A program made the position numbers and the translations under genes. DNA of 64,000 nucleotides from Caldibacillus thermoamylovorans (GTDB lineage: Bacteria > Bacillota > Bacilli > Bacillales > Caldibacillaceae): contig NZ_CCRF01000035.1 in NCBI RefSeq assembly GCF_000751775.1, forward strand, positions 1 to 64,000, given 5' to 3'. Within the stretch, counting starts at the first letter, position 1, and each line of letters starts with the position of its first letter. The notes under the pieces are model-generated. The model searched no databases. It saw only the letters and a list, made by a program, of their open reading frames with translations, and had not been told where the DNA came from. This document shows, in pieces, positions 33,949 through 42,934 of this stretch.

Positions 33949-36834
33949 ATGAGTAAAACCAAGAATAAAAAAAGATCTCGCATTATTTGGAGATCGGTTT
34001 TGTCTGTTTTGTTGGTAATTGCTATTGGGGCAAATATTGCCTTGTATCATTTTTCAGATGTTATTTCAGCTTATTTTTCTACGATTGACATGGATAGTAA
34101 GGAAGCGGTTGCTGCACGTGAGACATCAACAAAATTAGTTGAAAAAATTGCTGATGAAGGTATTGTCCTTCTTAAAAATGATGACAATACACTTCCACTT
34201 AAAACTTCACAAGAAAAAAAGACGAAGGTAAACGTTTTTGGATGGAGTTTTACAAATCCAATCTATGGTGGGACTGGTTCCGGTTCAGCGGATGCTTCTA
34301 CAGCCGTTACACCAAAGGCGGGACTAGAGTCTGCAGGATTTGAAGTGAATGAACAATTATATAAAGCATATGTAGATACAGGTTTAGAAAGACCAATGGT
34401 AGGAATGAATGGTCAAGATTGGACGATTCCAGAACCTGAACCAACAAAATTTTATACAAATGAACTTATGAGACAAGCTAAGGAATTTTCCGATACCGCT
34501 ATCATCTTTATTGCTCGTTCCGGTGGTGAGGGTGCAGATCTTCCGGTAAGTTTAGATGGTGAAGATACCTTTGATCCAGAGGGCGGAGCATTCGGTGCTA
34601 CGGGCGTAAGATATGGGAATAAAGATGATCTTGACGCAAATAAACATTACTTGGAACTAAGTAACCGTGAAAAAGGGATGATTGATGCAGTTACAGCAAA
34701 CTTTGATAACGTTATTCTTGTTGTCAATAGTTCCAATACATTTGAGCTTGGCTGGGTTAAAGATTATAGCCAAATTAAAAGTGTGGTCAATATTGCCGGT
34801 CCAGGTCAAAATGGCTTCACTTCTCTTGGTAAAGTTCTTGCCGGGCAAGTTAATCCATCAGGTAGGACAGTCGATATTTATACTGCTGATTTGTTGAAAA
34901 ACCCGGCAATGAGTAGTTTCGGTGATCAATACTATGTACTTAAAAACGAAGATGGATCATATTCTATTGCAACTGATAAACAAAAAGTAAAATTAAATTA
35001 CGTTGATTATAAAGAGGGCGTTTATTTAGGATACCGTTTTTATGAAACAGCCGCCGATGAAGGTGCAATTAATTATGATGAAGAAGTTGTTTATCCGTTC
35101 GGTTATGGTTTAAGTTATACAGAGTTTGCACAAGAAGTTGTACCAAATAGTTTAAAATGGGATGATGAAAATATTTCGGTTGATGTAAAAGTAACTAATA
35201 CAGGTTCAGTGGAAGGTAAAGAGGTGGTTCAGTTGTACTACTCAGCACCTTACACAGGAAAAATTGAAAAACCATCAAAAGTTCTTGGTGCTTTTGCTAA
35301 GACAGATGTGATTAAACCAGGTGAATCAGAAACGATAACTCTATCATTTAAGGTAGAAGATATGGCATCTTATGATTCAAATAAAGTCTATACATCAAAT
35401 GGTGGATATGTTCTAGAGGCGGGAGAATATTCCTTAATGCTTATGAAGAACTCTCATGAAAAAATTACGGATGTAGCTTCTAAGGAACTCTCTCAAGTTA
35501 CTTATTATACAGAAGGTCGTTCCAGTGATCAACAAGTTGCTGTGAATCGGTTAGACAACGAACTAACAGGTGAAGGTAGTCTAACTAAGGTTCTTTCAAG
35601 AGCTAATGGTTTTGCAAATCTAAATGAAGTACTTACACAAGATCAAACTTATACGGTTAAAGATGCAGAGAACAAAACAATGACGGTAAAAGGTAAAGTT
35701 ACAACTACTAATTTTGTTAATTATATAAACGGAATCAGATATGATGTACCTGCTGATACAAATGACAAAGCACCAACTACGGGAGCAGAAAACGGAAAGA
35801 CATTAAAAGACTATGTAGGTGTCGATTACAATGATGAAAGTTGGGATACTTTACTTGATCAATTAACGGTTGATGATTTGGTTAGTCTTTCAACCTTAGG
35901 AGGATACAGAACCGTTGAAATTGAATCAGTAGGTAAACCTGCAACTTTAGACTATGACGGGCCAGCAGCTATTAATAATATGAATATGGCTGCAAATGGA
36001 CAATCTGGTATCGCATTCCCTGCAGAAGTTATGCTTGCATCTACTTGGAATGTTGAATTAGCAAAACAAATGGGCGAAAGTATTGGTGCTGAGGCTCAAG
36101 CTTATGGTGTTACAGGCTGGTATGCACCTGCTATGAATATTCATCGTACCGCATTTGCCGGACGTAACTTTGAATATTATTCAGAAGATGGATTACTTTC
36201 TGGTAAGATGGCAGCAGCTGTAACGAATGGATTCCAAAGCAAAGGTGGATATGTTTACATCAAACACTTTGCTTTAAATGACCAAGAAACAAATCGTACA
36301 AATGGTGTTTTAACATGGGCTAATGAACAAACCGTTCGTGAAGTTTACTTAAAACCATTTGAACTTGCGGTTAAAGAAGGTGGAGCCGGAGCTGTAATGT
36401 CGTCTTTTAACAGTATCGGTAATACATGGGCAGGTGCTAGCTCGGGTCTGTTAAAAGAAATCCTTCGTAACGAATGGGGATTCACTGGTTTGGTTGTAAC
36501 TGATTTCTATATGATTAATGCCTATCCTTATATGAATTATGAACTGGGTATCCGTAGTGGAAATGACTTGTATTTAACAGGTGCTGCCCCTGTTGGTGTT
36601 GCTGAAGTAAATACTGAAAGTAATGACACGTTATGGGCGATGAGAGATGCAGCTCACAGTATCTTATACACTGTTGCAAACAGTAGTGCAATAGACAATC
36701 CCATGAGCTCAGAAACTCCAACATGGGTTAAGATCACCATTGCGGTTGATGTTCTTGTTGCTTTAGGTATCGGTATCGGTTTCTTCTTAACATTTCGAAA
36801 GGGAAAGGAAAAAGGAAAAGAAAATGCTGCCTAA
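33949..36834 (+). CDS. Membrane-anchored glycoside hydrolase family 3, permuted domain order
   Basis: 961 residues from ATG 33949 behind GAGGGGGAG. Order: basic N-terminus, membrane helix (12-36), the domain that is normally C-terminal in GH3 (about 70-400, with ADEGIVLLKNDD and YPFGYGLSYTEF), an Fn3-like domain (420-510), a linker, then the normally N-terminal TIM barrel (about 610-900). The barrel has GRNFEYYSED, IKHFALNDQE and the nucleophile in VVTDFYM, near Asp852. A second membrane helix (about 925-945) and a KGKEKGKE tail end it. Both ends thus sit in the membrane with the enzyme outside. Swapped-order GH3 enzymes are known from rumen bacteria. The substrate is probably a beta-glucoside or related surface glycan, unproven. 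Confidence 0.9.
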   Translation: MSKTKNKKRSRIIWRSVLSVLLVIAIGANIALYHFSDVISAYFSTIDMDSKEAVAARETSTKLVEKIADEGIVLLKNDDNTLPLKTSQEKKTKVNVFGWSFTNPIYGGTGSGSADASTAVTPKAGLESAGFEVNEQLYKAYVDTGLERPMVGMNGQDWTIPEPEPTKFYTNELMRQAKEFSDTAIIFIARSGGEGADLPVSLDGEDTFDPEGGAFGATGVRYGNKDDLDANKHYLELSNREKGMIDAVTANFDNVILVVNSSNTFELGWVKDYSQIKSVVNIAGPGQNGFTSLGKVLAGQVNPSGRTVDIYTADLLKNPAMSSFGDQYYVLKNEDGSYSIATDKQKVKLNYVDYKEGVYLGYRFYETAADEGAINYDEEVVYPFGYGLSYTEFAQEVVPNSLKWDDENISVDVKVTNTGSVEGKEVVQLYYSAPYTGKIEKPSKVLGAFAKTDVIKPGESETITLSFKVEDMASYDSNKVYTSNGGYVLEAGEYSLMLMKNSHEKITDVASKELSQVTYYTEGRSSDQQVAVNRLDNELTGEGSLTKVLSRANGFANLNEVLTQDQTYTVKDAENKTMTVKGKVTTTNFVNYINGIRYDVPADTNDKAPTTGAENGKTLKDYVGVDYNDESWDTLLDQLTVDDLVSLSTLGGYRTVEIESVGKPATLDYDGPAAINNMNMAANGQSGIAFPAEVMLASTWNVELAKQMGESIGAEAQAYGVTGWYAPAMNIHRTAFAGRNFEYYSEDGLLSGKMAAAVTNGFQSKGGYVYIKHFALNDQETNRTNGVLTWANEQTVREVYLKPFELAVKEGGAGAVMSSFNSIGNTWAGASSGLLKEILRNEWGFTGLVVTDFYMINAYPYMNYELGIRSGNDLYLTGAAPVGVAEVNTESNDTLWAMRDAAHSILYTVANSSAIDNPMSSETPTWVKITIAVDVLVALGIGIGFFLTFRKGKEKGKENAA

Positions 36835-36864
36835 AGTATAATGACTCGAATAAAAGAAAAATTA

Positions 36865-36890
36865 GGCGGTACTTCATCCGAGGTACCGCC
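36865..36890 (+). other. Intergenic hairpin between the two GH3 genes
   Basis: GGCGGTACTTC (36865-36875) pairs with GAGGTACCGCC (36880-36890) with one wobble and a four-base loop. It is followed by CAAAAAATAAAAA, not T, so it is unlikely to terminate rightward transcription. It may be an mRNA-stability or processing element in one transcript. Confidence 0.6.
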
Positions 36891-36915
36891 CAAAAAATAA
36901 AAAAGAGGAATGACT

Positions 36916-39363
36916 ATGAAATATAAAGACATAATTCAAGAAATGACCCTGGAAGAAAAAGCCTCTCTTATGTCCGGAAAGGATTTCTGGCAATCGCAAA
37001 ATATTGATCGTCTTGGCATCCCTAGTATGTTTCTTTCCGATGGTCCGCATGGGGTTCGGAAACAGGCCGCTGCAGCCGATCATCTGGGCTTAAATGAAAG
37101 TATCCCGGCAACTTGTTTCCCAACAGCAGCAACCGTTGCGAATAGTTGGAATGTGGAACTTGTTGAAAACATGGGCAAATATCTTGGGAAAGAGGCAGTT
37201 GCTCAGAAAGTCAATGTTTTGCTGGGGCCAGGTATTAATATGAAAAGAAACCCATTGTGTGGAAGAAACTTTGAATATTACAGTGAAGATCCATATCTTG
37301 CCGGAAAAATGGCTGCCGGGCTCATTCGCGGAATTCAATTGAATGGAATTTCCGCTTGTGTGAAGCATTTTGCCGTCAATAATCAAGAAGAAAGACGGAT
37401 GGTCATTGACACAATTGTCGACGAGCGGACACTCCGAGAAATTTACTTAACAGCTTTTGAAATTGCTGTTAAAGAAGGAAAAACGAAAACAGTTATGTCT
37501 TCCTATAATATGTTAAATGGCACACATACGAATGAAAATATACATTTAATGAGAGACATTCTCCGTGATGAATGGGGGTTTGATGGTGTCGTCGTAACTG
37601 ATTGGGGTGGAAACAATGATCGTGTTGCTGGACTCCTTGCCGGCAATGAATTAGAAATGCCGACAACAGACGGTGAAACCGATAAAGAAATCGTCGAAGC
37701 AATAAAAAGCGGAAAAATTCAAGAAGAAGTGTTAGATGAATGTGTCGACCGCTTATTGGATCTTATTTTCACGACAGAAAAAGTATTTGAAAAGCCTCAT
37801 ATCGATTTTGACACGAAAGAACATCATCAAATGGCCCAAAAAGTGGCCGAAGAATCCATTATCCTATTAAAAAATGAAGGAAATATTTTACCATTAAAAA
37901 AAGATGCAAGAGTAGCCGTGATTGGTGATTTTGCAGAAGAGGCAAGGTATCAAGGGGCCGGTTCATCCATTGTCAATCCGACCATTTTAAATCATACATT
38001 GGATTGCCTTGATGAATCCGGTATTAAAGCTATTGGCTTCGAACCGGGTTTTGAACGATACGGGAAAAAGAATAAGAAAAAAATAGATAAGGCATGTGAA
38101 CTGGCAAGTCGTGCCGATGTCGTTCTATTATATATCGGATTAGATGAAGTGACAGAGGCTGAAGGATTAGATCGGGAAAATATGAAAATCCCGGAAAATC
38201 AGGTCGAATTATTACATGCTATTTATGAGGTAAACCGGAATATTGTTGTTGTTCTTTCATGCGGTTCGGCTGTAGAAATGCCTTGGATTGATAGAGTGAA
38301 GGGGCTCGTCCACGGATATTTAAGTGGGCAAGCGGGGGCTAAGGCAGTCTTGAACGTACTATCCGGAAAAGTCAACCCATCCGGTAAATTAGCAGAAAGC
38401 TACCCAATCCGTTATGAAGATACCCCTTCCTTTCATCACTTCCCGGGCAAAGAAGTAAGTGTCGAATATCGGGAAGGACCATACATTGGCTATCGTTATT
38501 ATGATACAGCTAATGTCCCGGTATTGTTCCCGTTTGGCTACGGGCTAAGTTATACAACGTTTGCGTATGATGATCTTAAGGTAAGCCGCAAAGGAGTAAC
38601 ATTTAACATAACGAATACCGGAAATCACGCCGGATCAGAAATTGCTCAACTGTATGTCGGTTGCAAGTCTGAAGCAATTTTTAGACCAAAAAAGGAATTA
38701 AAAGGATTTAAGAAAGTTTATCTTCAACCGGGTGAAACAAAGGAAGTTACCATTTCCTTTGATGATAAAACATTTCGTTATTTTAACGTAAAAACTAACC
38801 AATGGGAAATTGAGGATGCTGAATATGAAATAATGATTGGTGCTTCAAGTGTGGATATAAGATTGAATGGAAATCTACATGTCGAAGGAACCGCAGCACC
38901 CGTACCGTATGAAAAAGAAGAACTGCCATCTTATTATTCTGGAAAAGTAAGTAATGTAAGTTTAGAAGAGTTTGAACATTTGATTGGCAGAAAAGTTCCT
39001 GATCCGAACTGGGACCGTTCAAAGCCGCTTGGATACAATGACACGATTGCACAATGCCAATATGCAAAAGGTGGTTTTGCAAGATTTGCCTTTCATCTTA
39101 TAAAATTTGCCCATTGGTTTTTAAGAAAAATTGGAAAAAGAAGCACGGCCAATCTCATCATCATGTCTGTTTATCATATGCCATTTCGAGGGGTTTCCAG
39201 AATGACCGGCGGCATGATTAACATGCCAATGCTCGATGGCCTTTTAATGATTGTAAACGGACATTTCTTTAAAGGACTAAATTATTTCTTAAAGCAAAGA
39301 AAATTAATGTTAAAAGAAAAAAGTTCTTTAACCCGTGAAACTGACGCAGTTAAGGAGATGTAA
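36916..39363 (+). CDS. Glycoside hydrolase family 3 (beta-glucosidase-like)
   Basis: 815 residues from ATG 36916; ATG 36910 is only one base from the ribosome site GAGGA. It has the usual GH3 order: TIM barrel with LSDGPHGVR near residue 37, GRNFEYYSEDPYLAG near 117, SACVKHFAVNNQE and the nucleophile in GVVVTDWGG (Asp229); then the alpha/beta sandwich; PFGYGLSYT; and a C-terminal Fn3-like domain. The last 150 residues, with WFLRKIGKRSTANLIIMSVYHMP, are an extra tail. There is no signal peptide, so it is cytoplasmic. Together with the anchored GH3 it could break down or trim the same glycan. Confidence 0.92.
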   Translation: MKYKDIIQEMTLEEKASLMSGKDFWQSQNIDRLGIPSMFLSDGPHGVRKQAAAADHLGLNESIPATCFPTAATVANSWNVELVENMGKYLGKEAVAQKVNVLLGPGINMKRNPLCGRNFEYYSEDPYLAGKMAAGLIRGIQLNGISACVKHFAVNNQEERRMVIDTIVDERTLREIYLTAFEIAVKEGKTKTVMSSYNMLNGTHTNENIHLMRDILRDEWGFDGVVVTDWGGNNDRVAGLLAGNELEMPTTDGETDKEIVEAIKSGKIQEEVLDECVDRLLDLIFTTEKVFEKPHIDFDTKEHHQMAQKVAEESIILLKNEGNILPLKKDARVAVIGDFAEEARYQGAGSSIVNPTILNHTLDCLDESGIKAIGFEPGFERYGKKNKKKIDKACELASRADVVLLYIGLDEVTEAEGLDRENMKIPENQVELLHAIYEVNRNIVVVLSCGSAVEMPWIDRVKGLVHGYLSGQAGAKAVLNVLSGKVNPSGKLAESYPIRYEDTPSFHHFPGKEVSVEYREGPYIGYRYYDTANVPVLFPFGYGLSYTTFAYDDLKVSRKGVTFNITNTGNHAGSEIAQLYVGCKSEAIFRPKKELKGFKKVYLQPGETKEVTISFDDKTFRYFNVKTNQWEIEDAEYEIMIGASSVDIRLNGNLHVEGTAAPVPYEKEELPSYYSGKVSNVSLEEFEHLIGRKVPDPNWDRSKPLGYNDTIAQCQYAKGGFARFAFHLIKFAHWFLRKIGKRSTANLIIMSVYHMPFRGVSRMTGGMINMPMLDGLLMIVNGHFFKGLNYFLKQRKLMLKEKSSLTRETDAVKEM

Positions 39364-39365
39364 TC

Positions 39366-39992
39366 ATGGCGAGTGGTAAAATCAAACAAAATAAAATGGT
39401 TGCGGGAATGATTGATATATGGGTAAAATACAAAGAGAAGCACCCGAATATTGCGCAGTTTCTAGTGTTTTTTATGTTAAGTAACGGGGTAACAGTTTTA
39501 CAATTTGTATTAATGCCTTTATTAAAAAACATTTTTGGGCAAACACCATTGGTAGACACAAATTTTCAGATTATGCAATTTGGGCACAATTTTGATGGTA
39601 GTCCTTATTATGTTTTTGACTATGCAGCGGGGTCCCTATCTAATGGTGGCGGTGGAGGTCTTGCTTATTTCCTTGCCGTTCAAATTACAATCGGTATTGC
39701 ACAAGTCATAAACTTTTTTGCCCAAAGAAATATAACATTTAAGTCGAATAGTAATATTTGGAAAGCCGCTTTTTGGTATGTCGTTGCTTATATTTTAATA
39801 ACTATCGGTGCTGCAGCAGCTCAAGGTTTCTACAAAGCGCCAATCTATAACTTACTCATGAATACATGGGGATGGGGCTCTGCTGGTGAAACGACTGCCG
39901 ATATTATTACAATGCTCATTAACAGCGCAATTTCCTTCTGGGTATTTTTCCCGATCTTTAAAATTATTTTTAAAAACGAATCGGAAAAGTAG
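39366..39992 (+). CDS. GtrA-like membrane protein
   Basis: 208 residues starting 2 bp after the GH3 stop, with AAGGAGATG upstream. Four hydrophobic segments and the GtrA pattern (FLVFFMLSNGVTVLQFVL near residue 35, FFAQRNITFKSN near 118) are present. GtrA proteins are thought to flip or hold undecaprenyl-phosphate-linked sugars for glycosyl transfer outside the cell. There is an inserted soluble loop between helices 1 and 2 (DTNFQIMQFGHNFDGSPYY). The next gene is a GT2, the usual GtrA partner. Confidence 0.88.
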   Translation: MASGKIKQNKMVAGMIDIWVKYKEKHPNIAQFLVFFMLSNGVTVLQFVLMPLLKNIFGQTPLVDTNFQIMQFGHNFDGSPYYVFDYAAGSLSNGGGGGLAYFLAVQITIGIAQVINFFAQRNITFKSNSNIWKAAFWYVVAYILITIGAAAAQGFYKAPIYNLLMNTWGWGSAGETTADIITMLINSAISFWVFFPIFKIIFKNESEK

Positions 39993-40025
39993 AAACCTAG
40001 GTTCAAAAAAAAGGTAGTGTGATAG

Positions 40026-41042
40026 ATGAAATTATTATCAGTCGTTATTCCTTGTTATAATTCACAAGAATATATGAGAAATTGCATTGACTCCCTGTTG
40101 CCCGGGGGGGAGGATGTGGAATTGCTGATAGTAAATGACGGGTCCCGGGATCAAACAGCAGTAATTGCCAATGAATATGCAAAAAAATATCCAACCATTG
40201 TGAAAGCAATCCATCAAGTAAACGCCGGCCATGGTGGGGCTGTTAATACCGGTATTCGTCATGCTTCAGGTTTATATCTAAAAGTTGTGGACAGTGATGA
40301 CTGGGTCGATTACCCATCGTATATGAAAATCTTGCACAAACTGAAAACGATGGCGAGAAATCATACGGTTGTTGATATGGTGGTCAGCAATTTTGTATTT
40401 GAAAAAGAAGGAAAGAAAAACAAGAAAGTAATGAAATATGAAAATGTCTTTCCGCAAAATCGGATATTTTCATGGGACGATATCGGTCGTTTTCGTAAAG
40501 GGCAATATATCATGATGCATTCCCTTATTTACAGGACGAATTTATTAAGAGAATGCGGCTTGGAATTACCGAAACATACTTTTTATGTTGATAATTTGTT
40601 TGTTTATCAACCGCTCCAATATGTGAAAAAAATGATTTACATCGATGTAAATTTTTACCGCTATTTTATTGGCAGAAATGACCAGTCGGTAAATGAGAAG
40701 GTTATGATAAAACGAATTGATCAACAGATAAAGGTTAATAAGCTTATGATTGAACTTGTAAAATTGGATACAATTGAAAATCCAAAGCTACGGGAATATA
40801 TGCTCAATCATATAGAAATCGTGACGGTTATTTCGGCAATTATGTTAATTCGTTCAGGTACCCCGGAAAACTTGGAAAAGAAAAAGGAATTATGGAATTT
40901 TATTAGAGAAAGAGATTTTGAACTATATCATAATCTTAGATACGGAATGTTAGGTCAGCTCATGAATTTGCCCGGGCGAGTTGGTCGAACCATTTCTGTC
41001 GGAGCCTATAAAATCTCACAAAAAATTGTCGGCTTTAATTAA
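40026..41042 (+). CDS. Family 2 glycosyltransferase
   Basis: 338 residues. The GT-A fold starts with LSVVIPCYNSQEYM. The nucleotide-binding NDGSRDQT lies near residue 37, the DxD-like VVDSDDWVD near 90, and the acceptor-side region MHSLIYRTNLLRECG near 163. There are no membrane helices at the C-terminus, so it is not a DPM/GtrB enzyme with its own anchor. With GtrA and UDP-galactopyranose mutase it may assemble a galactofuranose-containing surface glycan. That is inference. Confidence 0.88.
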   Translation: MKLLSVVIPCYNSQEYMRNCIDSLLPGGEDVELLIVNDGSRDQTAVIANEYAKKYPTIVKAIHQVNAGHGGAVNTGIRHASGLYLKVVDSDDWVDYPSYMKILHKLKTMARNHTVVDMVVSNFVFEKEGKKNKKVMKYENVFPQNRIFSWDDIGRFRKGQYIMMHSLIYRTNLLRECGLELPKHTFYVDNLFVYQPLQYVKKMIYIDVNFYRYFIGRNDQSVNEKVMIKRIDQQIKVNKLMIELVKLDTIENPKLREYMLNHIEIVTVISAIMLIRSGTPENLEKKKELWNFIRERDFELYHNLRYGMLGQLMNLPGRVGRTISVGAYKISQKIVGFN

Positions 41043-41080
41043 CAGATTTACTTGTAAAAAAGATGACAAGTTGAATGCAC

Positions 41081-41120
41081 ATACCTTTCAATGGTAAGAT
41101 AGTTGAAGGGTATTTTTTTT
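41081..41120 (+). terminator. Terminator after the GT2
   Basis: ATACCTTTCAA (41081-41091) pairs with TTGAAGGGTAT (41103-41113) with one wobble, followed by eight T. It closes the GH3-GH3-GtrA-GT2 transcript. Confidence 0.85.
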
Positions 41121-41295
41121 ACAGATAAAACCAGCATGACGGTTATAAGGGGCTGAAAAAAGTATGGATTGAGGCTACTGAAAAACTACTCGAAATAAGT
41201 TCATGACCCAAAAATATAGTATGGTTAACCGCAAAAGTATTTCTAGTTATGGCGTTCGGAAAAATTTTTTCGCACCTTTTCAGTAGACTAGAGTG

Positions 41296-41510
41296 CCTTT
41301 CACGGACAAAAAGGGAAGCCAAACAGCGAGAACTGTCCAATAGAGCAAGCTCTCACCGACAAAAAGGGAAGTTAATCAGGAGAAACTGTCCAATAGAGCG
41401 GCTCTCGTGGACAAAAAGGGAAGTTAATCAGGAAGAACTGTCCAATAGAGCGGCTCTCGCGGACAAAATCGCAAGTCAATCCGTAGAAACAGAGGCTGTC
41501 CAAAAAGTCA
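41296..41510. repeat. Tandem array of a 52-bp unit, four copies
   Basis: GGACAAAAAGGGAAG starts at 41304, 41357 (as CGAC), 41409 and 41461, a period of 52-53 bp. Each of the first three units contains GGACA and TGTCC as an inverted pair and ends CAATAGAGC. The fourth is diverged. No gene is encoded; open frames here arise from the repeat. The same period is seen in the larger array at 49.6-50.3 kb with unrelated sequence. Confidence 0.85.
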
Positions 41511-41534
41511 CTAATTTTGACTTTTTGGACAGCC
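41494..41534. repeat. Perfect 17-bp hairpin at the array end
   Basis: GGCTGTCCAAAAAGTCA (41494-41510) and its exact complement (41518-41534) flank a 7-base loop. It could act as a terminator or be a miniature repeat element. It abuts the 52-bp array. Confidence 0.7.
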
Positions 41535-41596
41535 GCTTCTTCATAAAGTGAGAAACGATTTCTGTTAATGAATTTAGATGACAAGGTGGAAGAAAG

Positions 41597-42706
41597 ATGA
41601 ATGAGGATTATTTAGTGGTAGGTTCCGGGCTTTTTGGCAGTACTTTTGCCTATGAAGCTGCCAAACGAGGGAAAAGGGTTAAGGTCATTGAAAAGCGGGA
41701 CCATATCGGTGGTAATATTTATACTGAAACTTTGGAAGGGATTCAAGTTCATAAATACGGGGCCCATATTTTTCATACAAATAATAAGGAAATTTGGAAC
41801 TATGTAAACCAGTTTGCTGAATTTAATCGATACACAAATAGTCCAATAGCCAATTTTAAAGGGGAAATTTATAATCTACCTTTTAATATGAATACATTTA
41901 ATAAATTATGGGGTGTGATTACCCCGGAAGAAGCAAAAGCGAAAATTGAGGAACAAAGAAAGGCTGCCGGGATTGAGAAGCCGACGAATTTGGAGGAGCA
42001 AGCCATTTCCTTGGTCGGCACCGATATTTATGAAAAATTAATTAAAGGCTATACAGAGAAACAATGGGGAAGGAAAGCGACGGAACTGCCTGCTTTTATC
42101 ATAAAACGGTTGCCGGTTCGCTTTACATATGACAACAACTATTTTAATGACCGTTATCAAGGTATTCCAATTGGCGGGTATACGCAAATTATTGAAAAAA
42201 TGCTTGCAAGTGAACGAATCGATGTGGAATTGAATACCGATTTTTTTGCAAAACGTGAAGAATATTTGCAGGAATTTCCAAAAGTTATTTATACCGGAAT
42301 GATTGATCAATTTTTTGATTATCAATTTGGAGAATTAGAGTACCGTAGTTTGCATTTTGAAACGACGATTTTAGACCTAGAAAATTATCAAGGAAATGCG
42401 GTAGTCAATTATACGGATGCAGAAACACCTTTTACGCGAATTATTGAACATAAACATTTTGAATTTGGCAATCAACCAATAACAGTCATTACAAAAGAAT
42501 ATCCGCGAACGTGGAAAAAAGGTGATGAACCTTATTACCCGGTGAATGACGAAAAAAATAATGAAAAGTATCGGAAATATAGTGAACTTGCCGGACAATT
42601 TCCAAATGTTATTTTTGGCGGCAGACTTGGTATGTACAAATATTATGATATGCACCAAGTCATTGCCGCAGCCTTATCAGTCGTGAAAAAAGAATTTCAT
42701 GAATGA
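41597..42706 (+). CDS. glf: UDP-galactopyranose mutase
   Basis: 369 residues. The FAD-binding VVGSGLFGSTFAYEAAKRG starts at residue 7, followed by KRDHIGGNIYTE and HKYGAHIFHTNN. Substrate-binding arginines lie in GKQWGRK-like YTEKQWGRKATELP near 153 and FGGRLGMYKYYDMHQ near 337. The length matches Glf. It converts UDP-galactopyranose to UDP-galactofuranose. It has its own ribosome site (GGTGGAAG) and lies after the GT2 terminator and the repeat array, so it may have a separate promoter. Confidence 0.96.
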   Translation: MNEDYLVVGSGLFGSTFAYEAAKRGKRVKVIEKRDHIGGNIYTETLEGIQVHKYGAHIFHTNNKEIWNYVNQFAEFNRYTNSPIANFKGEIYNLPFNMNTFNKLWGVITPEEAKAKIEEQRKAAGIEKPTNLEEQAISLVGTDIYEKLIKGYTEKQWGRKATELPAFIIKRLPVRFTYDNNYFNDRYQGIPIGGYTQIIEKMLASERIDVELNTDFFAKREEYLQEFPKVIYTGMIDQFFDYQFGELEYRSLHFETTILDLENYQGNAVVNYTDAETPFTRIIEHKHFEFGNQPITVITKEYPRTWKKGDEPYYPVNDEKNNEKYRKYSELAGQFPNVIFGGRLGMYKYYDMHQVIAAALSVVKKEFHE

Positions 42707-42720
42707 GATTTTTCATAGAA

Positions 42721-42754
42721 AGTGGCTCGGAACAGTAATTCCGAGTCACTTTTT
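42721..42754 (+). terminator. glf terminator
   Basis: AGTGGCTCGGAA (42721-42732) pairs with TTCCGAGTCACT (42739-42750) with one wobble, followed by TTTTT. Confidence 0.85.
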
Positions 42755-42780
42755 CCTAAAAGACACAATCCTGGAATTTT

Positions 42781-42934
42781 ACAGTGTTCTCGTATTTCTT
42801 TGGCGATACCGATATGTTTTTATTTAGCATATGGTGAATGAACCTATAACCTGTAGTGTTCCGCAAACTTCTTTGGCGGTATTTACTTATTTTTTCTTTG
42901 CCATATGGTATAAAGAACCTAATATCTACAGTGT
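42781..42934 (-). repeat. Degenerate copies of the MetE-like gene 3' end
   Basis: On the plus strand the pattern AGTGT..TTCTTTgGCGaT..TTT..CCATATGGT recurs at 42783, 42855 and 42930. Only the last is inside the gene (it encodes IDIAKEVWGTL on the minus strand). The other two lie downstream of the stop, 72-75 bp apart, and no longer encode the peptide in frame. Confidence 0.7.

Noticed and set aside
41249-41551. Open frame across the 41-kb repeats
   Set aside because: Encodes the repeat unit only; overlapping frames on the other strand are equally open, and no ribosome site is present.
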